This document shows positions 42,755 through 52,262 of a stretch of DNA of 64,000 bases, piece by piece. Positions within the stretch are counted from its first letter, which is position 1. Every line of letters begins with the position of its first letter. This stretch comes from JAUIIK01 sp963745675 (GTDB lineage Bacteria > Chloroflexota > Chloroflexia > Thermomicrobiales > CFX8): positions 1 through 64,000 of the forward strand of contig CAVUYM010000018.1 in the NCBI GenBank assembly GCA_963745675.1, read 5' to 3'. The notes under the pieces were generated by a model that had not been told where the DNA came from, ran no database searches, and worked only from the letters and a program-made list of their open reading frames with translations. Position numbers and translations under genes: made by a program.

Positions 42755-44194
42755 TCAGGTTGCGTCCGGCGGTGGCGTCGCGCCGATGTTGCCCAGGTCT
42801 AGCGCCTGGCTGCGCCCGCCCACGCTCGCGACCAAGGCGGCCTGATCCGCCTTTGCCGCGCGGTCGACCGCTTCGGGATCGCAGATCGCGCGCAGCTCCC
42901 GATCCATCGCCGCGACCGTACCCGCGAAAGCGGGATCGGGCGCCAAGTCGGTCAGCTCCTCGGGGTCGGCCTCGAGATCGAACAGCTCCGGCGCGTAGCC
43001 GACATAGGCGTGATACTTCCAACGCCCCTTGCGCACCATGTAGCCTGCCGAGGGCGACGCGACCGCGTGATATTCGCTGAAGACGGCTCGATCCGGGTCA
43101 TGGCGCCCGTTCAACAAGCTCACTCCGGGCTTGGTCGCCTCCGTCTCGAGGCCGGCTCCCTCCAGGATCGTCGGGTGGAGGTCGAGCAGCGAAACCGGCG
43201 CTTCGACGGTCTCCGGGGCGATATTCGGGCCGGTCAGCATCAGCGGCACCGCAACCGATTCCTGATAGAGCGTCGACTTGCCCCACATGCCCCGGGCGCC
43301 GAGGTTGTCGCCATGATCGCTGGTGTAGATCACCCGGGTCGTGTCGCCGAGCCCGGTTCGCTCGATCACGTCCATGATCTCGCCGACGTTGGCATCGAGG
43401 AAGGAGCACAGGGCCATATACATCGCCACGGCCCGACGCCGCTCCGTGTCGTCTTCCAAGTCGTCGTCGTGCGGCCAGAAATCGTGCATCGCCTGGACCC
43501 ACGGGTGCCGGCGGTAGCCGGCCTCCGGGCGCAGCTTGAACGCCGGCACGCAGTCCAGCGGGTAGAGGCGGGCGAAGGCGTCCGGCGCAACCAGGGGGAA
43601 ATGCGGGGCGACGAAGCCGACGAACAGGACCCATGGGTGCCGATCGGGCGCGGTGCCGGCTCGGTCGAGCCAGTCCTTGGTCAGGCGCACGACCTCGCGA
43701 TCGTACCTCGTATAGTCGGTTTCGCCCGCGCCGATGCGCGGGCCCAGCATGCGCGGCTTGCCGGCGCGGTCGATCGCAGGCAGGGGATCGCGTATCGAGC
43801 CCCAAACCATGCCTTGTCCCCCCGCGAGATGCATCGGGGTGTGCTGACGGTCGAACCCGGTCGGCAGGGAAGCATTCCGGTAGTGGAGCTTGCCGATCGA
43901 TTCGACACGGACCCCGGCCTCCTGGAGCCGGTGCCCCCAGGACGGCACCGCGCCGTCGTAGGCGATCGCATTGTCCCAGTAGCGTATCCGATGGACGTAG
44001 TCGCCGGTCGCGATCGCCGCGCGCGCCGGGACGCAGATCGGGCTGGGGGTATAGGCCGATCGGAAATGCCGGCCCGCCGCCGCGATCCGGTCGATATTCG
44101 GTGTGCGGACAATTGGGTGTCCCGCTGCGCCGGTAAACCGCGCATCGTGTTCGTCCGACATGATGACGACGAGGTTCGTCGGACCGACGGACAC
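42755..44194 (-). CDS. Type I sulfatase
   Basis: A 479-residue sulfatase. N-terminal metal residues lie in NLVVIMSDEHDARFTGAAG. Formylglycine motif is Cys54 in CVPARAAIATG. The second metal segment is VIYTSDHGDNLGARGMWG. No signal peptide is seen. It differs from the other two sulfatases, which form a closer pair. Its start is 2 nt after the MarR stop, so regulator, sulfatase and hydrolase form one operon. The family includes choline sulfatases and arylsulfatases; which one cannot be said. Confidence 0.92.
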   Translation of the reverse strand: MSVGPTNLVVIMSDEHDARFTGAAGHPIVRTPNIDRIAAAGRHFRSAYTPSPICVPARAAIATGDYVHRIRYWDNAIAYDGAVPSWGHRLQEAGVRVESIGKLHYRNASLPTGFDRQHTPMHLAGGQGMVWGSIRDPLPAIDRAGKPRMLGPRIGAGETDYTRYDREVVRLTKDWLDRAGTAPDRHPWVLFVGFVAPHFPLVAPDAFARLYPLDCVPAFKLRPEAGYRRHPWVQAMHDFWPHDDDLEDDTERRRAVAMYMALCSFLDANVGEIMDVIERTGLGDTTRVIYTSDHGDNLGARGMWGKSTLYQESVAVPLMLTGPNIAPETVEAPVSLLDLHPTILEGAGLETEATKPGVSLLNGRHDPDRAVFSEYHAVASPSAGYMVRKGRWKYHAYVGYAPELFDLEADPEELTDLAPDPAFAGTVAAMDRELRAICDPEAVDRAAKADQAALVASVGGRSQALDLGNIGATPPPDAT

Positions 44195-44196
44195 GG

Positions 44197-44679
44197 CTAT
44201 CTTTCCCGTTCGCCCAGGCGCTCGATCAGCCGGTCGAGCATGCGGTCAAGCACCTCGACCTCCTCCGGCGCGAAGCCCTCGAGCAAGCGCTTCTGACGCT
44301 CCAAGGCGACCGGGATGCCGGCCGCGTAGCGCGCTTCCCCCTCGGGGCTCAGGCTGTAGAGGGTCGCCCGCCGGTCGTGGACATCGGGCCTCAAGCGCAC
44401 CAGGCCCTCGGCGATGAGGCTGTCGATCGTCCGGCTGGTCTGCCCCCGGTCCATGAACCCCTGTTCGGCGATCGCCGTCACGCTCAGTTCGCCGAACCGG
44501 CCGAGGGTGGAGACGACCCGCCATTGCGGGACGCTCAGGCTCAGGGCCTGCTGATAGGTTCGACCCGCATCGCGCGCGAGATAACGCGCGAGGATCGAGA
44601 TCCTGTAGCTGACCAGACGGGCAACCGCGTCCTCACGCGACGCGAATTCGGGTTCGAGAGCTTCCGCAACGTCGACCAT
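44197..44679 (-). CDS. MarR-family transcriptional regulator
   Basis: A 160-residue MarR protein. The winged helix reads LSVPQWRVVSTLGRFGELSV, IAEQGFMDRGQTSRTIDSL and the wing RPDVHDRRATLYSLSPEG. ATG 44679 is preferred over ATG 44715 because the latter lies inside the palindrome 44700-44720, a likely autoregulatory operator. It controls its own sulfatase-hydrolase operon and perhaps the divergent sulfatase/TAXI-TRAP operon. Confidence 0.9.
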   Translation of the reverse strand: MVDVAEALEPEFASREDAVARLVSYRISILARYLARDAGRTYQQALSLSVPQWRVVSTLGRFGELSVTAIAEQGFMDRGQTSRTIDSLIAEGLVRLRPDVHDRRATLYSLSPEGEARYAAGIPVALERQKRLLEGFAPEEVEVLDRMLDRLIERLGERER

Positions 44680-44699
44680 CGGTGCACGATATTCGACAT

Positions 44700-44720
44700 A
44701 TAGATGACTTGTCAATCTAT
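44700..44720. promoter_or_regulatory. Candidate MarR operator palindrome
   Basis: ATAGATGAC and GTCAATCTAT are inverted repeats with one bulged base. It lies between the divergent marR and sulfatase (44899) genes, in an AT-rich stretch to 44810 that would suit promoters. The rest of this gap holds no gene. Confidence 0.55.
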
Positions 44721-44898
44721 GGAGAAAATCTCATTTAGGTAATTTTATATAATAAATATAATATGTTAAGATGAGAATGCGCCGTCAGCTTCAGTTTTAT
44801 TTTTGATATGATTGACATGTCACGCATATCGCTCCTAAGCTCTTCGCGAGAGACTGGTGGAATTCGTCTCCGACGATCGTGGCTTCGGCTGGGGAACT

Positions 44899-46491
44899 AT
44901 GGAACGCCCCAATTTCCTCGTCATCATGACGGACCAGCACCGCGCCGACCACTTGGGCTGCTACGGCAATCCGATGGTGCGGACACCCGTCTTGGACGGG
45001 CTGGCGGCGGCCGGGCACGTTTTCGATTCCTGCTTCGTTGCCGCACCCATGTGCATGTCGAACCGCGCTTCGTTCATGACCGGGCGCATGCCGTCGTTGC
45101 ACGGCGTCCGGCACAACGGCATCCCCTTGCCGCGATCGGCGGTGACGTTCGTGGAGCTGTTGCGTGCCGACGGCTATGCGACCGCGCTGATCGGCAAGTC
45201 CCATCTCCAGAACATGGAGGACCGGCCGCCGTTGCTGACGGCGCGGGAGCAGGCCGGGCGGCGGCCCCAAGCGGGGGGAACCGGCGCCCGCAAGGAATCG
45301 CTCGCCGGCTCCGAATATGACCAGGAGCGGCCGAGCCGATGGCGCGATCCGGCGCATCGGATCGAGACGCCCTTCTACGGCTTCGATCATGTCGAACTCG
45401 CCAACGATCACGGCGACCTGGTTTACGGCGACTACGAGCGCTGGGCGGCGGCGCGTGATCCGGAGGTGCTGAATAGGCGCGGGCCGGACGGGGCCCTGCC
45501 CGCCAACGACATCGTTGCGCCGCAGGCATGGCGGACCAGCGTGCCCGAGGAGCTGTACCCGTCGGCCTTCGTCGCCGACCGGGCCAAGGCGTGGCTGGGC
45601 GAGCATGCCGCGACGAACGCCGATGAGCCCTTCTTCCTGATGTGCTCCTTTCCCGACCCCCATCATCCCTTCACGCCGCCGGGCGACTATTGGGCGCTGC
45701 ACGATCCGGCCGACGTCACCCTGCCGGCGACCTTCCGGAGCGACGGAGAGGGCGGCACCGGCATGCTGGCCTGGCTCCACGCCGAGCGCGCGGCCGGCAA
45801 GGCGCCCGTCAACGCCCATCGCGTCTTCGCGCTGGGCGAAGCGGAAGCGCGCCAGGCGATCGCGCTCACCTATGGGATGATCGCGATGGTCGACGCGATG
45901 GTCGGGCGCATCCTGGACACGCTCGACGAGCTCGGCATGGCTCGGAACACCGTCGTCGTCTTCACCAGCGACCACGGCGACTTCATGGGCGACCACGGCC
46001 TGCTGCTGAAGGGGCCGTTGCACTATCGCGGGCTGATCCGTGTGCCCCTGATCTGGTGCGACCCGTCGATCGCCGGCACCTGGCGCTACGATTCGCTCGT
46101 TTCGACGATCGACATTCCCGAAACCATCCTGGATCGGGCCGGGGTCGCCTCGCCCCACGGAATGCAAGGGCGCAGCTTCCTGCCCCTGATGCGGGGCGAC
46201 GGCGCGCTTTCGCGCGATGCGGTCCTGGTCGAGGACGCGACCCAACGGGCGTTTCTCGGCTTCGACCAGCCGGTCCGGGTGCGGACCGTGGTCACGCGCG
46301 ACGCCCGGCTGAGCCTCTACGGCGAAGGCGGTGTCGGCGAGCTGTACGACCTCGTCGACGATCCCCACGAGACCCGCGACCTGTGGGCGGACCCGAGCCG
46401 GTCGGGGAAGCGGGCCGCGATGACCGAAACGATGACCCGCCAGATGCTGGATCTGGCGGACGAGTGGCCGCTGCCGACGGGAATCGCCTGA
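44899..46491 (+). CDS. Type I sulfatase (variant motif)
   Basis: A 530-residue sulfatase paralogous to 27168-28772 (both share RADHL-CYGNP and TGRMPxLHGVRxNGI). The nucleophile region reads Cys52-Met-Ser-Asn-Arg, so the Pro of CxPxR is replaced by Ser. The metal segment FTSDHGDFMGDHG is intact. No signal peptide. Whether the variant is converted to formylglycine is unclear. ATG 44899 starts the conserved part. It is followed by TAXI-TRAP, tryptophan dioxygenase and aminotransferase genes on the same strand. Confidence 0.9.
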   Translation: MERPNFLVIMTDQHRADHLGCYGNPMVRTPVLDGLAAAGHVFDSCFVAAPMCMSNRASFMTGRMPSLHGVRHNGIPLPRSAVTFVELLRADGYATALIGKSHLQNMEDRPPLLTAREQAGRRPQAGGTGARKESLAGSEYDQERPSRWRDPAHRIETPFYGFDHVELANDHGDLVYGDYERWAAARDPEVLNRRGPDGALPANDIVAPQAWRTSVPEELYPSAFVADRAKAWLGEHAATNADEPFFLMCSFPDPHHPFTPPGDYWALHDPADVTLPATFRSDGEGGTGMLAWLHAERAAGKAPVNAHRVFALGEAEARQAIALTYGMIAMVDAMVGRILDTLDELGMARNTVVVFTSDHGDFMGDHGLLLKGPLHYRGLIRVPLIWCDPSIAGTWRYDSLVSTIDIPETILDRAGVASPHGMQGRSFLPLMRGDGALSRDAVLVEDATQRAFLGFDQPVRVRTVVTRDARLSLYGEGGVGELYDLVDDPHETRDLWADPSRSGKRAAMTETMTRQMLDLADEWPLPTGIA

Positions 46492-46547
46492 CCGGCGGCC
46501 GACATCCAAGGCGGCGACGGCCGCAAACGACAGTGGGAGGTTGGAAC

Positions 46548-47573
46548 ATGGCATATCTGAAAACGATGGCTGCGGGCCTGATCGCCGGCGCGATGACCGT
46601 TGGCACGCAAGCCGATGCCAAGATCCTGCGCGCGGAAACCGCCGGGGCGGGCGGGCTCGCCTATACCGTGATGATTCTCACCGCCAAGAGCGGCAAGGAG
46701 AAATATGGGCTGAACCTTCAGGTCAGCGATGGCGAAAAGCTGGTCATGGCCATGCTCCGGTCCGGGCTCGGCCGGGTGGACATCTATTCGGGCTACCCGC
46801 CGGCCTACCGGTACATGCAAAAGGGCATCGCCATGTACAAGCGCATGGGTGAGCGCGCCAGGAAGGCGTCGAAGAACCTGCGCGCCATGTTCGCCTACCC
46901 GGCCGGAATGTACATGCCGATCGTGTTCGCCGATTCCGGCATCAAGAGCTGGAAGGACTTCAAGGGCAAGCGCATCCTGACCGGGCCGGCCGCCGGCGCC
47001 GCCACCAAGGACAATCGCGCGATCATCACCGCCATGACCGGCTACCAGGCGGGCAAGGACTATACCGAGATCAACCTGGCGTGGGGCCAGGGCGAGCAGG
47101 CGATGCGCGACGGACAGGTGGACGTCTACATGAAGCCGTCGCAGATCGGCGCCGCGGCAGTCCAGCAGATCGCCCGGGCGAAGCCGATCCGGATCTTCGG
47201 CTTCACCGACGCGGACCTGCGCAGCAACCCGAAGCTGGCCGCGCTGACGCGGAAGCCGGCCGTGACCGTCAGCGTCCTGCCCAAGGGCAGCTTCGAGAAC
47301 CAGGTCAACGGCGACAAGGACATGAAGCTGGTTGCCTATGTCCTGTTCGAGGGGACGCGTAAGGGCGTTCCGGCCGACGTCATCTACAAGCTGACCAAGG
47401 CCTTCTGGGAGACTCTCGCCGAAGCCCAGAAGAGCACGCCGATCCTGCGCATGGTCACCAAGGACAAGGCTTTCGTCTCGCTCGAGATGCCGCTGCATCT
47501 CGGCGCCTACCGCTACTACAAGGAAGCGGGCTTCAAGATTCCGGCCAAGCTCGTGCCGCCGGAAGCGAAGTAG
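46548..47573 (+). CDS. TAXI-family TRAP solute receptor
   Basis: A 341-residue TAXI receptor with a Sec signal (MAAGLIAGAMTVGTQADA). Recognisable segments are AGAGGLAYTVMILTAKSGKE, LGRVDIYSGYPPAYRYMQ and SWKDFKGKRILTGPAAGAA. ATG 46548 has GGGAGG upstream. It precedes the fused TRAP permease gene by 84 nt. The ligand is unknown; downstream tryptophan dioxygenase and aminotransferase suggest an aromatic amino-acid derivative. Confidence 0.88.
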   Translation: MAYLKTMAAGLIAGAMTVGTQADAKILRAETAGAGGLAYTVMILTAKSGKEKYGLNLQVSDGEKLVMAMLRSGLGRVDIYSGYPPAYRYMQKGIAMYKRMGERARKASKNLRAMFAYPAGMYMPIVFADSGIKSWKDFKGKRILTGPAAGAATKDNRAIITAMTGYQAGKDYTEINLAWGQGEQAMRDGQVDVYMKPSQIGAAAVQQIARAKPIRIFGFTDADLRSNPKLAALTRKPAVTVSVLPKGSFENQVNGDKDMKLVAYVLFEGTRKGVPADVIYKLTKAFWETLAEAQKSTPILRMVTKDKAFVSLEMPLHLGAYRYYKEAGFKIPAKLVPPEAK

Positions 47574-47657
47574 CGCTTCCTCGGCAACGGCCGTGAACGC
47601 GACACACGCTTGGCGGCCGGGCTCCCTTCCCGGCGCCCGGAACAGGCGAGGCCACAG

Positions 47658-49581
47658 ATGAGAAACGCCGTCGTCTACGTGATCGGCCTCGGCATCGCCG
47701 TCGCCGGGCTCATCAACGCCATGCCGGCCTTCTGGTTCCTGCCGCGGCTCGGGCCTTTGCCGCTCGAACCCACCCGCGCCGGCATCATGGCCTGTGCCCT
47801 CCTCGTCGCCGTCCTGAGCAGCGGCCTGTCATCGCGGATCGAAGGGTTCGGTGCAAAGGCGCTGCTGGCCATGGCGATCGACGTCGTGATCGTCGTCGTC
47901 GGCCTCTACGCGCTCTTGGACTATGTGCTCGTCCTCGACCAGATCAAACGGGACGGACTGCTCCTGTTCGACCTTCACCACGCTCTGGTCACCGCAGGCG
48001 TGTGCATCGTCTTCCTGGTGGCCGTGTGGCAGGTCTGGGGACTGCCGCTGATGCTCACGGCCGCCGTCGCGCTGGTCTACTACTTCACCTGCCAGTACTG
48101 GCCCGGGATCTTCCAGGCCGTGGCGCCCGACTTCATCGACAATTTTCCCTCGGACATCTGGTACAACATCGACAAGGGCATTCTCGGCACGATCGTCGGG
48201 ATCGTGATCCCGACCGTCCTGCCCTTCATCGTCTTTGGCGCCCTCCTGCACGATACCGGCGCCGGCCAATCGCTGATCCGCATCGCCTTCCGCGCCACGC
48301 GGCACACCCGCGGCGGTCCCGCGCATACCGCGATCGCAGCCTCGGCCATGTTCGGATCGATGTCGGGCGCCGCCGTCGCCAACGTCGTCGGGACGGGCAC
48401 GATCACCATCCCCATGATCAAGCGGCGCGGGTTTTCCGCGGAGTTCGCCGGCGGGGTCGAGGCCGCCGCGTCGTCGGGCGGCCAGATCGTCCCGCCCGTG
48501 ATGGGCACGGCGGCGCTGGTCATGGCCGACTATCTGCAGATTCCCTACCTGACGATTTGCGCCGCCGCGGTCCTGCCCGCCTTCTTCTATTACCTCAGTC
48601 TGGTCTTCGCCGTGATCCTCGAGTTCCCGCCGGCTCAACGTCGCGGTGCCCGAGCAAGAGGAGGAGGGCATGGCCCTCCAGCGGCAGGACTGGATCAACA
48701 TGTCCATGGTCGTCGTGCCGCTCGTGCTGATCGTGGTCTGCCTTGTCGCCGGCTTGTCGCCGGGCGGCGCCGGGGTGATCGCGGTCCTGTCGGTTCTTCC
48801 GCTCAGCCTGCTCAACGGCGAGGTCAGGCGGCGACCGTGGCTGATCGTATCGGGGCTCGCGCGCGGCGGGCGGCAGTTCTCCGGGCTGATGATCGCCGTG
48901 TCGGCGGTCGGCATCATCGTCGGCGTCCTGTCGACGACCGGTCTCCCGAACGACTTCGCGTTCATGATCAACGACGCGACCGGGTCGCTGTTCGTCACGC
49001 TCGTCATCGTCATGCTCGGAGCCCTGTGCCTGGGCATGGGCCTGCCGACGCTGCCGGCCTACCTGACGATCGTGATCGTGCTCGGACCGTCGCTGGTGAA
49101 GCTCGGCCTGCCGCTCCTGGTCGCGCACATGTTCGTCTTCTACTACGGCATCTGCGCCCACATAACGCCGCCGGTCGGGGTGGCGGCTTTCGCGGCCGCG
49201 ACGATCGCCGAGGCGCCGCCGATGCGGACGTCCTTCATGACGATCCGTATCGGTCTCGCGAAGTTCCTGATCCCGTTCGTCTTCGCCTACTATCCCGTCT
49301 TGATGCTGGTGAAGCAGGCTGGCGGCTTCGATCTTGCAGATTTCGCGTCGATCGTGGTCCGCCTCACGCTTTCACTCTGGCTGCTATCCAGCGGCTTCGC
49401 GTTCTTCGACCGGACGTCGCTGACCTGGACGTCTGCGACGGTCCGCATCGCGCTGGCGATCGCCATGCTGTTGACCTGGCCCGTGGTGCACTGGCCCGCC
49501 GCCGCTATCGCCCTGTTCCTGATCGTCGCGCACTACCGCTTCGGAGCGTCCGAAGCGGGACCGCAGGCGTCGCCCTCCTGA
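47658..49581 (+). pseudogene. TRAP transporter 4TM/12TM fused permease, frameshifted
   Basis: Fused DctQM permease of a TAXI-TRAP system, about 640 residues if repaired. The first half has the fused small subunit and blocks VLPFIVFGALLHDTGAGQS, ASAMFGSMSGAAVANVVGTG and SSGGQIVPPVMGTAALVMAD. The frame breaks near 48630-48645. The second half continues RLNVAVPEQEEEGMALQRQD, LGALCLGMGLPTLPAYLTI and YYGICAHITPPVGVAAFAAA. Both halves are intact in sequence, so a one-base assembly error is quite possible. The intact homologue at 52263-54206 shows the normal layout. Confidence 0.87.
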
Positions 49582-49608
49582 CCGCCCTTCGCCGAAAGCG
49601 AGACCACG

Positions 49609-50385
49609 ATGCCGAATGAACCGCTCACCGAGGACCAGTTCAGCTACGTCCAGCACCTGCAACTCGACCATCTCCTGTCGTCGCTGCAGCAGATCACGCC
49701 ACACCCCGAGGAGCACCTGTTCATCACCGTGCACCACGCTCTCGAGATCTGGTTCAAGCAGGTCATCTTCGATCTGAAGCGGGCGATCACGGCGATCGAG
49801 GAGGATCGGCTGCCGGAAGGGCTTTGGCTGCTCAAGCGGATCGGCGAGATCATGCGGCTCGCCGATGGTCATTGGACCGTCCTGGAAACGCTTTCCTCGC
49901 CCGATTTCCACGAGTTCAGGCCCTACTTGACCGGCGCGAGCGGCATGCAGTCCCGCCAGTTCCGGGAGGTCGAGGTCATGTGCGGCCTGTGCGAGGTCGC
50001 CGACGCCCAATACGTTGCCCGGGTGCAAGAGGCGTGGCCCGGCATGATCGAGGCCTATCCGGTCACCCTGAGGGGCGCGGTGTTCGGCGCGGTCGCCCGG
50101 GCAAAGGTCGAGCTCATCGATCTCTATCGCGACCGGTGGCGGTGCTTCGACCTGTTCAGCCTGTGCGAGGCCGCCATCGAGGTCGATCGCCGGTTCCAGG
50201 CCTGGCGGCACAGCCACATCCTGATGGTGCGCCGGCAGATCGGCATGCGCACGCGCGGCACCGGCGGGACGTTCGGCAAGGACTATCTCGCCGGCACGCT
50301 GGGCTACATATTCTTCCCTGAGCTTTGGGAGCTGCGCCACGAGATCGCCGCCGCCCACGGAGCCGAAGTTGTCGGCGCCGGCTGA
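49609..50385 (+). CDS. kynA: Tryptophan 2,3-dioxygenase
   Basis: A 258-residue haem dioxygenase converting L-tryptophan to N-formylkynurenine. Family blocks are EEHLFITVHHALEIWFKQ, SSPDFHEFRPYLTGASGMQS, the haem-ligand region AWRHSHILMVRRQIGMRTR and GTGGTFGKDYLAGTLGYIFF. Length is typical. It is between the TAXI-TRAP permease (27 nt) and an aminotransferase (26 nt). No kynurenine formamidase or kynureninase gene is nearby, so its substrate may be a tryptophan analogue delivered by the transporter. Confidence 0.95.
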   Translation: MPNEPLTEDQFSYVQHLQLDHLLSSLQQITPHPEEHLFITVHHALEIWFKQVIFDLKRAITAIEEDRLPEGLWLLKRIGEIMRLADGHWTVLETLSSPDFHEFRPYLTGASGMQSRQFREVEVMCGLCEVADAQYVARVQEAWPGMIEAYPVTLRGAVFGAVARAKVELIDLYRDRWRCFDLFSLCEAAIEVDRRFQAWRHSHILMVRRQIGMRTRGTGGTFGKDYLAGTLGYIFFPELWELRHEIAAAHGAEVVGAG

Positions 50386-50411
50386 AGCGGACCGGTCGCG
50401 GAGACATCGCG

Positions 50412-51601
50412 ATGTTTGAGCGGCTGCAGGCGGCGGAGCCCGACAAGATCCTCGGTGTCATGGGTCAGTTCCGGGCCGATACGCGGCCGGAGAAGATCGA
50501 CCTTGGGGTCGGCGTCTATCGCGACGAATCTGGTGACACGCCGATCTTCGGCGCGGTCAAGCAGGCCGAGCGTCGGGTCCTCGACGAACAAACGACGAAG
50601 AGCTACGTCGGGATCGAAGGCGATCCCGGCTTCAATGCCGCAATGGCCGACCTCGTGCTGGGCGACCTGGGCAAGACGGACCGGGTTGCCGCGTGCCAGG
50701 CCGCCGGTGGCTCCGGCGCATTGCGCATCCTCGGCGACCTCGCCCGCCGGGCAAGCCCGGGCACGACGGTGTGGCTGCCGGACCCGACCTGGGCGAACCA
50801 TTTCGCCTGATGGCAGCATCGGGCCTGCCGGTTCGGGCGTATCCCTACTATGACGGCGCGACGGGGCGCGTCTGCTTCGACCGGATCATGGGCGCCCTGG
50901 ACGCGGCTCGCGAAGGTGACTTCGTCCTGTTGCACGCCTGTTGCCACAATCCGACCGGGGCCGATCTCGACGCTGGCCAGTGGGCCGAATTGGGCGAACT
51001 GCTGGCGGCGCGGCGGCTCGTTCCCTTCGTCGACATGGCCTACCTCGGCCTGGGCGACGCGCTCGTGCCCGACGGGGAAGGAACCCGGATCCTCGCCGGC
51101 CAGGTGCCGGAAATGATGGTCGCGGTCAGCTGCTCCAAGAATTTCGGCCTCTATCGGGACCGCACGGGCTGCGCGATCGTCGTTGCCGAGGATGCCGCCG
51201 CGGCGCGACTGGCCGGATCCCAAATGGCCCATATCGTGCGCAGCGGCCATTCGATGCCGCCGGATCACGGCGCCGCCGTCGTCCGCACCATCCTGGAAGA
51301 CGATCATCTGAGGGTGGAGTGGGAAGCGGAGCTCGATGGGATGCGTCAGCGCCTCGATGGGTTGCGACGCGCCTTCGCCGCCGCCCTCCAACAAGGCGAC
51401 ACCGTCGTTTCGGGAGCCACTCTCGCCCGGCAGCGCGGCCTGTTCTCGCTCTTGCCGCTCCACGCCGACCAGGTCGACCGGCTGCGCCGGGAGCATGCCA
51501 TCTACATGACCCCGGATGGACGCATCAACATCGCCGGGCTCAGGATGGACCAACTTGATCGGATCGTTGGGGCCATCATCGACGTTTGCGGGCGACGTTG
51601 A
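50412..51601 (+). pseudogene. Aromatic amino acid aminotransferase (class I), frameshifted
   Basis: PLP aminotransferase of the TyrB/AspC class, about 396 residues when repaired. The first part includes PDKILGVMGQFRADTRPEKI, DLGVGVYRDESGDTPIFGAV and VAACQAAGGSGALRIL. A C is missing near 50807, so WANHF is followed by a stop instead of RLMAASGLPVRAYPYYD. The second part has HACCHNPTGADLD, the PLP lysine in VSCSKNFGLYRDRTG and the tail DGRINIAGLRMDQLDRIV. Position after tryptophan dioxygenase suggests transamination of a tryptophan-derived amino acid. Confidence 0.88.
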
Positions 51602-51625
51602 GGCCAGGGGAAGCGCCGGCCGCGC

Positions 51626-52238
51626 TTATCCTGTGGCCGCGGCGAATTCCTCGACCGCTTCCTCCGCGTCGACGATGTCGGCGAGCACGCTCATCGCGTC
51701 CAGGCTCGCCTCGTGCGCGCGGGCGGTGGCGGCAGAGCAGGCGTCGCGCACGACGACGACGCGGTAGCCCACATCAGCCGCGTGGCGTGCCGTTCCTTCG
51801 ACGACGTAGTTCGTGGCGATGCCCGCCATGTAGAGGGTCTGCGCACCGATCTTGTGGATGATCTCCTCGAGCCGCGAGGAATAGAAGGCGTTGATCCGCG
51901 TGTGGTGGACGGCGAACTCTCCCGGTTCGGGTCCCAGCCCCTCGTGGAAGGCGGCGCCCCAGCTTCCCGTCTGCATGGCGCCGCTCTCCACCACCCGGCG
52001 GAAAATCGCGTTGTTGGTCAGCACGTCGGCGTAGTCGGGCCGAAAGTCGATATGGACCGAAATCACCGGCACGCCGTGCTGCCGAGCGCCCGCAAGCAGG
52101 CGTTGGGCGGCGTCGATCACGGCCTGGCGGCCACCGGCGCCCTCCGCGAAGCCGAAGCGGATCTTGCCGTCCGGGTGCAGGACCTCGTTCTGGATAATGA
52201 AGCGCCAGGACGGCAGAACTGCGGTTCTGGTTCGGCAT
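51626..52238 (-). pseudogene. Isochorismatase-like hydrolase, frameshifted near its start
   Basis: Isochorismatase/cysteine-hydrolase fold, about 203 residues. From ATG 52238 the N-terminus is MPNQNRSSAVLALHY. An extra C near 52196 shifts the frame, and QNEVLHPDGKIRFGFAEGAG follows. The loop where many members carry the catalytic Cys reads GIATNYVVEGTARHAADVGY, with Val in that place, so it may be catalytically different. It is convergent with the aminotransferase and 24 nt from the end of the TRAP permease gene upstream on its own strand. Confidence 0.8.
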
Positions 52239-52262
52239 CGCGTGTCTCCGCGGTGGAACGGA

